Assembly (NCBI RefSeq): GCF_034353875.1
Contig: NZ_CP133784.1
Location: 5,484,501-5,548,500, forward strand
DNA length: 64,000 bases
Source: Pseudomonas sp. MH9.2
GTDB lineage: Bacteria; Pseudomonadota; Gammaproteobacteria; Pseudomonadales; Pseudomonadaceae
Direction of reading: 5' to 3'
Position 1 is the stretch's first letter. Every line of letters starts with the position of its first letter. Of this stretch, positions 35,552 to 43,152 are shown one piece after another. The position numbers and the translations under genes are program-made. The notes beneath the pieces were generated by a model. That model saw nothing but the letters and a program-made list of their open reading frames with translations. It did not search any database and was not told where the DNA came from.

Positions 35552-36223
35552 ATGGTGCCCCTGACCACTCTCGACTATCCGGGACAGCTAGCCTGCGTGT
35601 TGTTTTGCCAGGGTTGCGCCTGGCGCTGTCGTTATTGCCATAACCCGCAATTGATCCCGCCTCGCGGCAGTGAAGAAGTGGATTGGTGTCAGGTGCTGGC
35701 GTTTCTGCGACGTCGTCAGGGCTTGCTCGATGCCGTGGTGTTCAGCGGCGGAGAGCCAACGCTGCAGGACGGCTTGCCTGGCGCTATGGAACAAGTGCGA
35801 GAGATGGGATTTCGTATCGGTTTGCACAGCGCCGGAATCAAACCGGCCGCCTTTGCCAAGGCCGTTAGAGGGGCCGATTGGGTCGGTTTCGATATCAAGG
35901 CGTTGCCTGAGGATTGTCAAACCATTACCCGGGTCGGGGGCAGCGGTGCCGCCAACTGGCTGAGCCTGGAGCATCTGTTGGCCAGCGGTGTCGACTATGA
36001 GTGTCGGACTACGGTGCATTGGCACTTGTTCGACCCGACACAGTTGTTGACTCTGGCCCGGCGTTTGAGTGCTCAAGGGGTCAAATGTTTTGCCGTGCAG
36101 TTGGTCAGGACTGCGCGGATGCTTGATCCGCACCTGTCGAGCGTTTCGGCACAGGCTGAGCAAGCCGATCTTTGGGCTGTCATGCGTGAGTTGCTTCCGC
36201 AGTTTGTGTTGCGTGGGGGATGA
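35552..36223 (+). CDS. nrdG: Anaerobic ribonucleotide reductase activating protein (radical SAM)
   Basis: NrdG makes the glycyl radical on the reductase with SAM and a [4Fe-4S] cluster. The protein has CQGCAWRCRYCHNP (near residues 18-31) as cluster motif and FSGGEPTLQ as SAM motif. Translation as the sequence stands can start at ATG 35552 (223 residues) or GTG 35504. The coupled ATG at 35526 (overlapping the previous stop) would read MSRTLRVG and then lose the frame; one extra G in GGGG at 35547-35550 would join it to the gene. Either a natural shift or a sequencing error is possible. Confidence 0.88.
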   Translation: MVPLTTLDYPGQLACVLFCQGCAWRCRYCHNPQLIPPRGSEEVDWCQVLAFLRRRQGLLDAVVFSGGEPTLQDGLPGAMEQVREMGFRIGLHSAGIKPAAFAKAVRGADWVGFDIKALPEDCQTITRVGGSGAANWLSLEHLLASGVDYECRTTVHWHLFDPTQLLTLARRLSAQGVKCFAVQLVRTARMLDPHLSSVSAQAEQADLWAVMRELLPQFVLRGG

Positions 36224-36251
36224 ACACCTCCACAGTTTCACTTTGAGACGG

Positions 36252-37628
36252 CTACCAACCCCAAAATTGCAGCCACCAGCCATACCCCACCAACCCATTA
36301 GCCAATAACAGGCACCCGCTGCCTGCGACGCGCCGAGGCAATGAAACCTGCTCGTGGCCCAGTAGTTTCCAGCCCAGCGACAAACTCCAACCCATCGCCG
36401 CCATCAACAGCGATGCCCTTGTCGGCTGCACCCATTCCACCAGCAGACCTTCATAGCGCAGCAATTTTACGGTAGTTGCCGACAGCCCCAGAAACAGCCC
36501 GGCGCCGCCAAGGGGCGTGAGGGTCAGGGCCAGGGGCGAATACAGTGCCGGATTTCCTGCCAGTCGCGCGGTGAAACGCAACAGAATCAGCAAGGCCGTA
36601 CCCAGCAGCATCGAACTCAAGGCCAGATAAGTAATAATGCTGAAGCCGTCTAGCCAACTGAAGCTGTCGTTGAGCTGCGGATAATGCGTGAGTAGCCACC
36701 AGGGGGCGTTGTCCTGCAAGGGCCAGAGCAGGTCCTGTTCCACCAACCATGAGGCGAGCTGTTGTTTGAGGGAGACGAACCACGGGCTGACTGTCCACTG
36801 AAAAGCGCCCATGGCCAGACCGATCACGCCGAAGAGCAGTAGTCGTGCATCCCAGGGCGATAGTCTGTGTTTCGTTGATTGAAGAATTTCCTGATTGCTG
36901 GAGCGGGCGATCAACCGAACCGCGCCGCGTTGCCCGCTACAGCGTCCGCAGGCATGGCAGTCACTGGCCCCTTGCAGGCGACGGATATCGAGCAAGGGGG
37001 CGCAATTGGGCGGCGGCAGGCGTGGTTCGGCATTTTCCATCCAGCGTTGTTCGTCTACCTTGAAATGCACGGGTGCCAGTCGGGCGAGGAGGGCAAAGAC
37101 CCCACTGACCGGGCACAGGTATCGGCACCAGACCCGCTTGCCACGGGCGAACAGCAAGCCGACGATGACTGCTGCGACCGTCGAACCCCCTAGAATCAAC
37201 AGCGCCGCTTGAGCGTAGTCATAAACGCTGATCAATTGGCCGTAGAGGGTGGTCAGGCAAAACGCCAACGTTGGCCAGCCGCTCCAGCGTAACCAGCGCG
37301 GCACGCCCAAGCCTTTGCCGTAGCGGCTGGCCCACTCGGTCAGAGACCCTTCCGGACACAGAACACCACACCACAGCCGGCCGAACAGCACCATCGACAA
37401 CAGTACGAATGGCCACCAGATGCCCCAGAACAGGAATTGCGCGAGCAAGGTCAGGTTGTCGAGGAACCGTGCCTGGCTGTCCGGTAGCGGTAACATCGCG
37501 GGTATCACTAAAAGCAAGGCATAGAAAAGTACAACGGCCCATTGCACGGCGTGAATCACTGGCGCGTGGCGGCGCATTCCGTGACCCAGGCGCTGGAGCC
37601 ATTGATTGCAGCGACTCAGGTCAGGCAT
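36252..37628 (-). CDS. ftrD: FtrD-like polyferredoxin membrane protein (iron uptake)
   Basis: This is a 458-residue membrane protein of the NapH/NosR-like polyferredoxin group. It has cluster motifs WCGVLCPEGSLTEW and WCRYLCPVSGVF next to membrane helices and a third Cys group SDCHACGRCSG. In ftrABCD systems of Brucella and Bordetella FtrD is thought to pass electrons that keep the Fe(II)/Fe(III) cycle of FtrB and FtrC running. ATG 37628 is chosen because it overlaps the end of ftrC by 13 bases and gives a normal N-terminus (MPDLSRCNQW). It is last in the operon and convergent to nrdG. Confidence 0.85.
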   Translation of the reverse strand: MPDLSRCNQWLQRLGHGMRRHAPVIHAVQWAVVLFYALLLVIPAMLPLPDSQARFLDNLTLLAQFLFWGIWWPFVLLSMVLFGRLWCGVLCPEGSLTEWASRYGKGLGVPRWLRWSGWPTLAFCLTTLYGQLISVYDYAQAALLILGGSTVAAVIVGLLFARGKRVWCRYLCPVSGVFALLARLAPVHFKVDEQRWMENAEPRLPPPNCAPLLDIRRLQGASDCHACGRCSGQRGAVRLIARSSNQEILQSTKHRLSPWDARLLLFGVIGLAMGAFQWTVSPWFVSLKQQLASWLVEQDLLWPLQDNAPWWLLTHYPQLNDSFSWLDGFSIITYLALSSMLLGTALLILLRFTARLAGNPALYSPLALTLTPLGGAGLFLGLSATTVKLLRYEGLLVEWVQPTRASLLMAAMGWSLSLGWKLLGHEQVSLPRRVAGSGCLLLANGLVGYGWWLQFWGW

Positions 37629-38470
37629 GGGGTTTTTCCCGTAGGGTGTTGCCGCAACCAGCCGCCGACGGCCAGCCAGTAGCCGACCAACACCAGCAAG
37701 GTCACACAACTGGGGGTTGCCCTATAACCTGTAAAGCCAGCGAGGAAGCCACCCAGCCCGCGGCTGTCACTCAGCAACGCGCTGCTGTCCCAGAGGGCTT
37801 CACCAACGCCTCTATAAACCACTTCCGGCAGATCCAGGGCGAGCAGTTGGCCGCCAATCCGCTCGGTGCCGCTGACCAACAAGGCTGCGCCGAGCATGAG
37901 CAAAAGGATTTCGCTGATCACAAAGAACCTATGCCATGAAATGAATCGGCGGCTGCTGTGCAGCAGGGCGATGGTCAACGTTGCCAGCACCAGTCCCGAC
38001 ACCCCACCGACTGCGAACAGTCCGAGCTGCGGGCCGCGCAACTGAGCTCCAGCGCCGTAGAGGAAAACTACGGTTTCGCTGCTTTCGCGACTGACCGCGA
38101 GCATTGCCAGCAACAACAGACCAAGGCCACCTTGCCGAGCCAGGTGGCTATCGGCATGGCGCCGTAGATCATGCTTGAGGGTGCGTCCATGACGATGCAT
38201 CCAGCCGACCATTTTCACAATCAGCAGGCTGGCAATCAATGCCAGTGCGGCTTGGAACCATTCGTTGGCCGATCCACTCATGGCTTCTCCGGCAAACAGA
38301 ATCAGCGCTGCCAACAATCCCGACAGCAACAATCCCAGAGTCACCCCGGTCCATAAGTATCTGGCCAGACGATTGCCTTGGCTTTGTTGGCTGACCCAGG
38401 CCTGGAGAATGCCGATCACCAGCAGCGCCTCGACGCTTTCACGCCAGACGATGAACATTGATTGATTCAT
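37616..38470 (-). CDS. ftrC: FTR1 family iron permease FtrC
   Basis: This is a 284-residue inner membrane permease of the FTR1 (OFeT) family with seven predicted helices. It carries two REXXE iron-binding motifs: RESVE in helix 1 and RESSE in helix 4. These motifs transport iron after oxidation of Fe(II) at the membrane. It stands between ftrB (23-base gap) and ftrD (overlap). The probable control is Fur, through the site before ftrA. Confidence 0.93.
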   Translation of the reverse strand: MNQSMFIVWRESVEALLVIGILQAWVSQQSQGNRLARYLWTGVTLGLLLSGLLAALILFAGEAMSGSANEWFQAALALIASLLIVKMVGWMHRHGRTLKHDLRRHADSHLARQGGLGLLLLAMLAVSRESSETVVFLYGAGAQLRGPQLGLFAVGGVSGLVLATLTIALLHSSRRFISWHRFFVISEILLLMLGAALLVSGTERIGGQLLALDLPEVVYRGVGEALWDSSALLSDSRGLGGFLAGFTGYRATPSCVTLLVLVGYWLAVGGWLRQHPTGKTPCLT

Positions 38471-38493
38471 GAAAAACCCCGTGTGCGGCCTGG

Positions 38494-38871
38494 TTATTTG
38501 GCGAGGATGCCGCCCTCTGGCAATTGCGGATTGAACTCGTCGAAGAACGGATAGTGACCGGGTCTGAGGGGGTGAATGACGACGAAGGTTGTCACCCCCG
38601 GCGACAGGACCTTTTCAACCCGCAACGGCGTGCTCTCGAATTCTGCTGGACCGTTACCTATGTTTTTCAGAACGATCTTGAAGCGCTGACCGGCAGGCAC
38701 CTCTAATAAGGCAGGGATAAAGTGCCCGTCGTTCAGGCTCAGCTCGTAGCTGGGTAACTCTGCGTAGGCGGTCAATGGCGTGGTCATCCAGGCCAGAATC
38801 AACCAGACAACGCGCGGGTGAACCCAGGCGAACCTCCTTGGGCCGCGCGGTGCGGGCTGTGGGCGGTTCAT
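38494..38871 (-). CDS. ftrB: Cupredoxin-like periplasmic protein FtrB
   Basis: This 125-residue protein has an N-terminal signal sequence (VVWLILAWMTTPLTAYA) and a cupredoxin-like domain (NDGHFIPALLEVPAGQRFKI to GHYPFFDEFNP). In ftr operons FtrB is proposed to oxidise Fe(II) delivered by FtrA so that FtrC can import it. Few obvious copper ligands (one Cys-Met-His set) are visible, so copper binding is uncertain. Its start directly follows the ftrA stop (TGAATG), which implies coupled translation. Confidence 0.85.
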   Translation of the reverse strand: MNRPQPAPRGPRRFAWVHPRVVWLILAWMTTPLTAYAELPSYELSLNDGHFIPALLEVPAGQRFKIVLKNIGNGPAEFESTPLRVEKVLSPGVTTFVVIHPLRPGHYPFFDEFNPQLPEGGILAK

Positions 38872-39402
38872 TCAATAGCCACCTTTTTTGCCAATGCCGG
38901 CATAGATGAACGTGTAGTGCAGTTCGCAGCGTTCAAACCAGGGCTCCACACCTGTTTCCTTGTCGGTATGACGCCCGAGGGACGCATGACCGCTGGGTGG
39001 CAGCACGGTGAGCGTCAAGTGGTATTTACCAGGGCCGAGCAGCTTTACATTGTCGCCATAGTGCGGACCGTCATTGGCCACCATCGCATGGAAGTCACCG
39101 TTGATTTCCGACTCGCTGCCCTGTTTTTTCAGATTGAAAGAGACGCTGAGGTAGGGCATGAAACTGCCTTCCTGAAAGCCTTGGCGATTGTCAGCGGTGG
39201 CCCGAATGTCGGCTTCCAGGTGAACATCGGAATCCGCAGTGGCCCGCATCATCCCGGCAGGAGCCATCTCGATTGGCTGCAAATACACCGCTCCGACTTC
39301 CAGCCCCGGGCATGACTGAGGTTCCCCGATCGGGTATTCCTTGGCGTGGGCAAGCGGTGCAAGCAAGATCAGGGCGAATGACAGCAAAAAAGGGGCACGC
39401 AT
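38872..39402 (-). CDS. ftrA: Periplasmic iron-binding protein FtrA (P19/Tp34 family)
   Basis: This 176-residue protein has a signal peptide (MRAPFLLSFALILLAPLAHA) and the P19 fold. The copper/iron site residues are seen in MAPAGMMRATADSDVHLEAD (Met and His) and ANDGPHYGDN. Campylobacter P19 and Brucella FtrA bind iron and copper in the periplasm and are needed for Fe(II) uptake at low iron. It is the first gene of the operon and lies behind a Fur-box-like sequence. Confidence 0.92.
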   Translation of the reverse strand: MRAPFLLSFALILLAPLAHAKEYPIGEPQSCPGLEVGAVYLQPIEMAPAGMMRATADSDVHLEADIRATADNRQGFQEGSFMPYLSVSFNLKKQGSESEINGDFHAMVANDGPHYGDNVKLLGPGKYHLTLTVLPPSGHASLGRHTDKETGVEPWFERCELHYTFIYAGIGKKGGY

Positions 39403-39456
39403 GAGGTCTTCCTGAGGGCACTGAGGAGTAAGGGCCCTAGTCTAGGAGGCTTTCTT

Positions 39457-39475
39457 GCGAATAATAATGATTAGC
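39457..39475 (-). promoter_or_regulatory. Fur box upstream of ftrA
   Basis: GCGAATAATAATGATTAGC matches the 19-base Fur consensus GATAATGATAATCATTATC at 14 positions. It lies 55 bases before ftrA, so iron-dependent repression of ftrABCD is expected. Confidence 0.75.
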
Positions 39476-39498
39476 GTCAATTTTTGGAGCGATCAGGT

Positions 39499-39852
39499 TT
39501 ATAACGCGGAGAGTTTTCGAAAACGCACGGCGCGGTCGACGCTGTCGAACATGTGGGAGGCCGCATGAACCGTTAGCGGGTGTTGGGTGAAACCCGGTCT
39601 CGGCGAGATGTAGGAGGCCATTTCGCGGGCTACAGCAAGTTGTTGATCCGGCCCTTGCGCTAGCAAAGCGATAACCAGATTTTCCAGGGCTATCACACGG
39701 ACACGAAGATGAACCAGTTCGGCATTCGATAATTCAGGTGTTCGGTCAAACGCCTCGACATGGCGTGATCCTGCTGCATCTTCATCGTCCCATTTTGAGA
39801 GTGCGCTCTGGGGTTGTTCCGAAGGCACTGATGAAGCGGTCTTTTCAGGCAT
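39499..39852 (-). CDS. Hypothetical protein, 117 residues
   Basis: I do not recognise the family. From ATG 39852 (GGAG nine bases before) the product is a soluble protein with a low-complexity N-terminal part (SSVPSEQPQSALSKWDDEDA) and a helical, Leu/Ala-rich middle (LRVRVIALENLVIALLAQGP). The C-terminal part has several His (HPLTVHAASHMF). Longer in-frame starts upstream exist but lack a ribosome site. It lies at the edge of the low-oxygen island, divergent from the DUF3079 gene, with a perfect ANR/DNR box 152 bases upstream that could serve either side. Confidence 0.65.
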   Translation of the reverse strand: MPEKTASSVPSEQPQSALSKWDDEDAAGSRHVEAFDRTPELSNAELVHLRVRVIALENLVIALLAQGPDQQLAVAREMASYISPRPGFTQHPLTVHAASHMFDSVDRAVRFRKLSAL

Positions 39853-40003
39853 AAGAAAGATCTCCAGGTAAAGGTATGTGCCGTCCGAGGGGGCCGGAAA
39901 TCGCTGACGCTGACCATCCTGCGAGCACATTCAATACAGAGAAGCTTAGCTTCATCAGTGTCACGGTGTCACGGTGTGACGCACGCATCTTAATGCGTGG
40001 TTC

Positions 40004-40017
40004 TTGATTTGTATCAA
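40004..40017. promoter_or_regulatory. Perfect ANR/DNR box upstream of DUF3079 gene
   Basis: TTGATTTGTATCAA matches all ten fixed positions. It predicts a start near 40052 and a 27-base leader to the gene at 40079. It is the first of ten such sites in the right-hand 24 kb. Confidence 0.82.
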
Positions 40018-40078
40018 GCGCATTTTCGCCCAAGCGCTATAGGTTGAAGGCACTCCTATACGTTATCTGGGGATAGGC

Positions 40079-40294
40079 ATGGCCAAGAATTTTCCCATCC
40101 ACCCGAAACATCCCGAGCGCATTTGCTGGGGGTGCGATAGATACTGTCCGACGAGTTCCATGGCGTGCGGGAACGGTTCCGATCGCACAATGCATCCGGC
40201 CGAGATGATCGGAGACGATTGGTATTTACACGGTGACTGGGGCATCGACCCGCTAATCGCGACAGATAAAGTGTCGGATGATTCGCGTAGCTGA
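40079..40294 (+). CDS. DUF3079 domain protein
   Basis: This 71-residue protein has the family pattern HPKHPERICWGCDRYCP, then MACGNGSDRTMHPAE and GDDWY. Four Cys and several His suggest a metal-binding knuckle. The function of DUF3079 is unknown; it is common in beta- and gammaproteobacteria near stress genes. The start follows GGGG and a perfect ANR/DNR box, so it is probably induced when oxygen is low. Confidence 0.85.
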   Translation: MAKNFPIHPKHPERICWGCDRYCPTSSMACGNGSDRTMHPAEMIGDDWYLHGDWGIDPLIATDKVSDDSRS

Positions 40295-40392
40295 GTGCAG
40301 ATGATGATGGCGGCGGTCGCGTCGACTGGCGTTATGGATGGTTATGGACTATTGCATGAGCGTCCGGCATGGGGCTGGATCGAGGAGATCTG

Positions 40393-40692
40393 ATGAAAGA
40401 CAAACTGGTTGATCATCAATGGACGAAAATTATTGAGCGAGATTCTTTCGCCAAGGACATCCTCAGGGAAAAGATCAAGCAAATAACGCAACTTGAGGAA
40501 GTGATTCGCTCAGAAGATGGCGAAGAGGCTGCACGTATCGTTTTCGATGATGGACGCATAAAACACGCACTGACGAGATGCCTGGAGAATCTTGAGGGCT
40601 CAAATTCAGTCAACGAACACGACTTTTGGATCTGCTACGAATACGCAACCGCCGCAGCGAAGAAAGCTCAGGTGATCATTGATGATCAATAG
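40393..40692 (+). CDS. Hypothetical protein, 99 residues
   Basis: I do not recognise the family. ATG 40393 has GAGGAG seven bases before; the longer GTG-type start is not needed. The product is soluble, acidic and mostly helical (ERDSFAKDILREKIKQI, QLEEVIRSEDGEEAARIVF, ATAAAKKAQVIIDDQ). It follows the DUF3079 gene at 98 bases and may share its transcript. Confidence 0.68.
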   Translation: MKDKLVDHQWTKIIERDSFAKDILREKIKQITQLEEVIRSEDGEEAARIVFDDGRIKHALTRCLENLEGSNSVNEHDFWICYEYATAAAKKAQVIIDDQ

Positions 40693-40844
40693 GTAGGCCT
40701 TATTTTGCGCACCTGCCCTTTTCTCTGCATTCAGCGCATGAGGCGAGGGTGGGTGAGGGCGTGATCGGGTCGAGATTAGATATGGCTAACTATTTCTAGG
40801 ATTGTGTCGATACGCTGGAAACCTCTTTTTAAAGTTGAGACGTA

Positions 40845-41297
40845 ATGGTCAGTATCAGCAGCGTAACGATCAACTATGCGACAGCGACTACCAGCACAGC
40901 CAAGACGTCGTCTGCTGAAAGCAGCGAAACAACCGACAAAAGCGGCGCTGCAGCGTCAGTTTCGGGCGGTACTGCTGCCAAAGGCGCCACTAAGGCAGGC
41001 GGCGCCAGTGCAAGCAGTAGCACCGGCAGCACCGGCAGCACTGAATCCGACATTGTAAAACAACTGAAAAAGCAGATTGCCCAGCTGCAAAAGCAGCTGG
41101 AAGTACAAATGAAGGCTCTCGCTGCGGCGCAAAAAGGCAACGAGTCTTCAGACGCCAAGGCCGCTGCAGTCGCTCAGGCACAGTCCCAAGTGGCGGCGAC
41201 CAATAGCCAGTTGGTGGCAGCTACCAGCGCATTGGTACAGGCTATCAAGAGCGCAAGCGGCAGTGCCTCGGGCTCGTTGGTCAATACCAGCGCCTGA
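40845..41297 (+). CDS. Low-complexity coiled-coil protein (FlxA-like)
   Basis: The 150-residue protein has a Ser/Thr/Ala/Gly-rich N-terminal half (residues 1-65) and a coiled coil IVKQLKKQIAQLQKQLEVQM at about 70-95. An Ala/Gln-rich helix follows. The coiled coil looks like the FlxA/YdcA family of short proteins. It has no signal peptide and almost no aromatic residues; there is no Trp. The function is unknown. A spurious frame is possible, but the heptad pattern and the start ATG after TTGAGACGTA argue for a gene. Confidence 0.62.
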   Translation: MVSISSVTINYATATTSTAKTSSAESSETTDKSGAAASVSGGTAAKGATKAGGASASSSTGSTGSTESDIVKQLKKQIAQLQKQLEVQMKALAAAQKGNESSDAKAAAVAQAQSQVAATNSQLVAATSALVQAIKSASGSASGSLVNTSA

Positions 41298-41346
41298 CAT
41301 AAGGTCACTTGGGTTAGCGCTGGGTGGGGAGAGACAAGCCGTCTTT

Positions 41347-41360
41347 CTGATTTTTATCAA
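41347..41360. promoter_or_regulatory. ANR/DNR-type box before the stress membrane protein gene
   Basis: CTGATTTTTATCAA matches nine of ten fixed positions. It predicts a start near 41395, 124 bases before the next gene. Confidence 0.55.
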
Positions 41361-41518
41361 GTCCACTCCATTACTCACAGCATAGTCTGGCTCAAAGCCA
41401 GTCCCACGCGGAACGTCGTAGTCGTACATGCACGTCATCGCTGGCTGACGCACCCAAGGGTCGAGTGCTCTGGACCCTCACAGTCTCTGTTCAATCGAGT
41501 CCATGTAAGGGGGTCACC

Positions 41519-42004
41519 ATGACATCATCGAGCAATCCATCGGTGTATATTTTTGACAGCCACGCCGCTGCGGAAGAGGCTATTCGCCTTTTGAGCCAGT
41601 CCGGTTTCGATGTCAAGAAGCTGTCTCTCGTCGGCAAGGGTTATCACAGCGAGGAGCACCCGGTAGGTTTCTATACGTTGGGGGATCGTGTGAAAACCTG
41701 GGGTGGGATCGGCGCTTTTTGGGGGAGCATCTGGGGCATGCTGATCGGTCCCGCGGTTTTTCTTTTGCCGGGCCTGGGAGTTGTCGCATTGGCCGGGCCG
41801 GTGGTTTCATTGCTGGTGGGAGCACTGGAAGGCGCTTTGGTGGTCGGGGGACTTTCGGCGTTGGGCGCGGCCTTGTCCCGGGTCGGGGTGCCCAATGATG
41901 AGATCATCAAATACGAGACTGCCCTCAAGGCTGACAAGTACCTGTTGATGGTGCACGGCACGACTGCTGAAATCGCAGAGGCGCAGACGGTGCTGGGGCA
42001 CTGA
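41519..42004 (+). CDS. Glycine-rich membrane protein, general stress 17M/DUF1269-like
   Basis: This 161-residue protein starts with a ferredoxin-like segment (VYIFDSHAAAEEAIRLLSQS, LVGKGYHSEE). A long Gly-rich hydrophobic hairpin follows (GSIWGMLIGPAVFLLPGLG, GALEGALVVGGLSALGAALS). The N-terminal pattern is that of YflT/GSP17M stress proteins. ATG 41519 is chosen over the in-frame ATG at 41465 because GGGGG lies close before it. The function is unknown. Confidence 0.72.
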   Translation: MTSSSNPSVYIFDSHAAAEEAIRLLSQSGFDVKKLSLVGKGYHSEEHPVGFYTLGDRVKTWGGIGAFWGSIWGMLIGPAVFLLPGLGVVALAGPVVSLLVGALEGALVVGGLSALGAALSRVGVPNDEIIKYETALKADKYLLMVHGTTAEIAEAQTVLGH

Positions 42005-42052
42005 ATGCAGCTCACGCAATAACGCAGGTTAAAGGACCGTCGAGGTAACCCG

Positions 42053-43036
42053 ATGCACGCTATGGTGTTGAAGACGCTAGGTGCCGCACTGGAATGGACC
42101 GAGCTTCCGGATCGGCTACCCGGTCAAGGTCAGATACGGATCAAGGTAACCGGGTGTGGTGTATGTCGTACCGACCTGCATGTCGTTGACGGAGAGTTAC
42201 CCAATCCGCACCTGCCTATCATTCCGGGCCATGAAATCGTCGGGCGGATCGATGCTATCGGCCCCGGCGTGATCGGGTTATCGATGGGCGAGCGGGTTGG
42301 GGTGCCGTGGCTGGGCCATACCTGTGGCGTGTGTCCTTATTGCATCGGACACCGCGAGAATCTGTGTGATCACCCACTGTTTACCGGTTATACGCTTGAC
42401 GGCGGCTTTGCTACTTCGGTCATCGCCGAGGCGCACTATGTATTTCCGTTGGGCGAGACAGGGAGCGACGAATCGCTTGCACCCCTGCTGTGCGCGGGCC
42501 TGATCGGATGGCGAGCGTTAGTGATGGGGGGCGAAGGCGAGCGGGTCGGTTTGTATGGGTTCGGCGCTGCGGCACACATTCTGGCGCAGGTCGTCAAATG
42601 GCAGGGCCGCTCGGTATACGCCTTCACGCGTCCGGGCGATACCGCTACACAGGACTTTGCCAGACAGCTGGGTGCGACATGGGCCGGTAATGCGGATCAA
42701 TCCCCTCCAGACTTACTGGATGTAGCGATCATTTTTGCTCCGGTCGGTGCGCTCGTACCCCTTGCCCTAAAGGCTGTGCGCAAGGGTGGGCGCGTGGTGT
42801 GCGCAGGCATTCACATGAGCGATATCCCGAGCTTTCCTTACGCACTGCTCTGGGAAGAGCGGGTCTTGCTGTCAGTCGCCAATCTGACTCGCCGTGACGG
42901 TCTGGATTTCCTGCAACGGGTGCCAGAAATCGGCATTGTCACGCGTACTCATCGCTACCCTCTGACTGACGCTAATCAAGCGCTGGAAGACCTTCGTGAA
43001 GGCCGGTTCGAAGGGGCTGCGGTACTGGTGCCCTGA
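42053..43036 (+). CDS. Zinc-dependent alcohol dehydrogenase
   Basis: This is a 327-residue medium-chain dehydrogenase. Catalytic zinc ligands are in GCGVCRTDLHVVDGELP (near 34-50) and PGHEIVG (near 59-65); structural zinc Cys are in CGVCPYCIGHRENLC (near 90-104). The nucleotide-binding fold starts LYGFGAAAHILAQV (near 168) with G-x-G-x-x-A. It belongs to the AdhA-like zinc-binding group and would interconvert primary alcohols and aldehydes. NADH regeneration at low oxygen is plausible. A similar dehydrogenase is part of the lxa locus of B. cenocepacia. Confidence 0.88.
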   Translation: MHAMVLKTLGAALEWTELPDRLPGQGQIRIKVTGCGVCRTDLHVVDGELPNPHLPIIPGHEIVGRIDAIGPGVIGLSMGERVGVPWLGHTCGVCPYCIGHRENLCDHPLFTGYTLDGGFATSVIAEAHYVFPLGETGSDESLAPLLCAGLIGWRALVMGGEGERVGLYGFGAAAHILAQVVKWQGRSVYAFTRPGDTATQDFARQLGATWAGNADQSPPDLLDVAIIFAPVGALVPLALKAVRKGGRVVCAGIHMSDIPSFPYALLWEERVLLSVANLTRRDGLDFLQRVPEIGIVTRTHRYPLTDANQALEDLREGRFEGAAVLVP

Positions 43037-43068
43037 GCCAATGACCGCGTGCCGGGGTTGGGTCTTTA

Positions 43069-43082
43069 TTGATAAAAGTCAA
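43069..43082 (+). promoter_or_regulatory. ANR/DNR-type box upstream of the groEL paralogue
   Basis: TTGATAAAAGTCAA matches nine of ten fixed positions. It gives a start near 43117 and a 36-base leader to the gene at 43153. Confidence 0.72.
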
Positions 43083-43152
43083 AAGGTAGCGAGCTGTTTC
43101 ATAGAGGCTGAAAGCAATCGTCAGTCACTGGACAGCAGAGGAGATTACCCCG

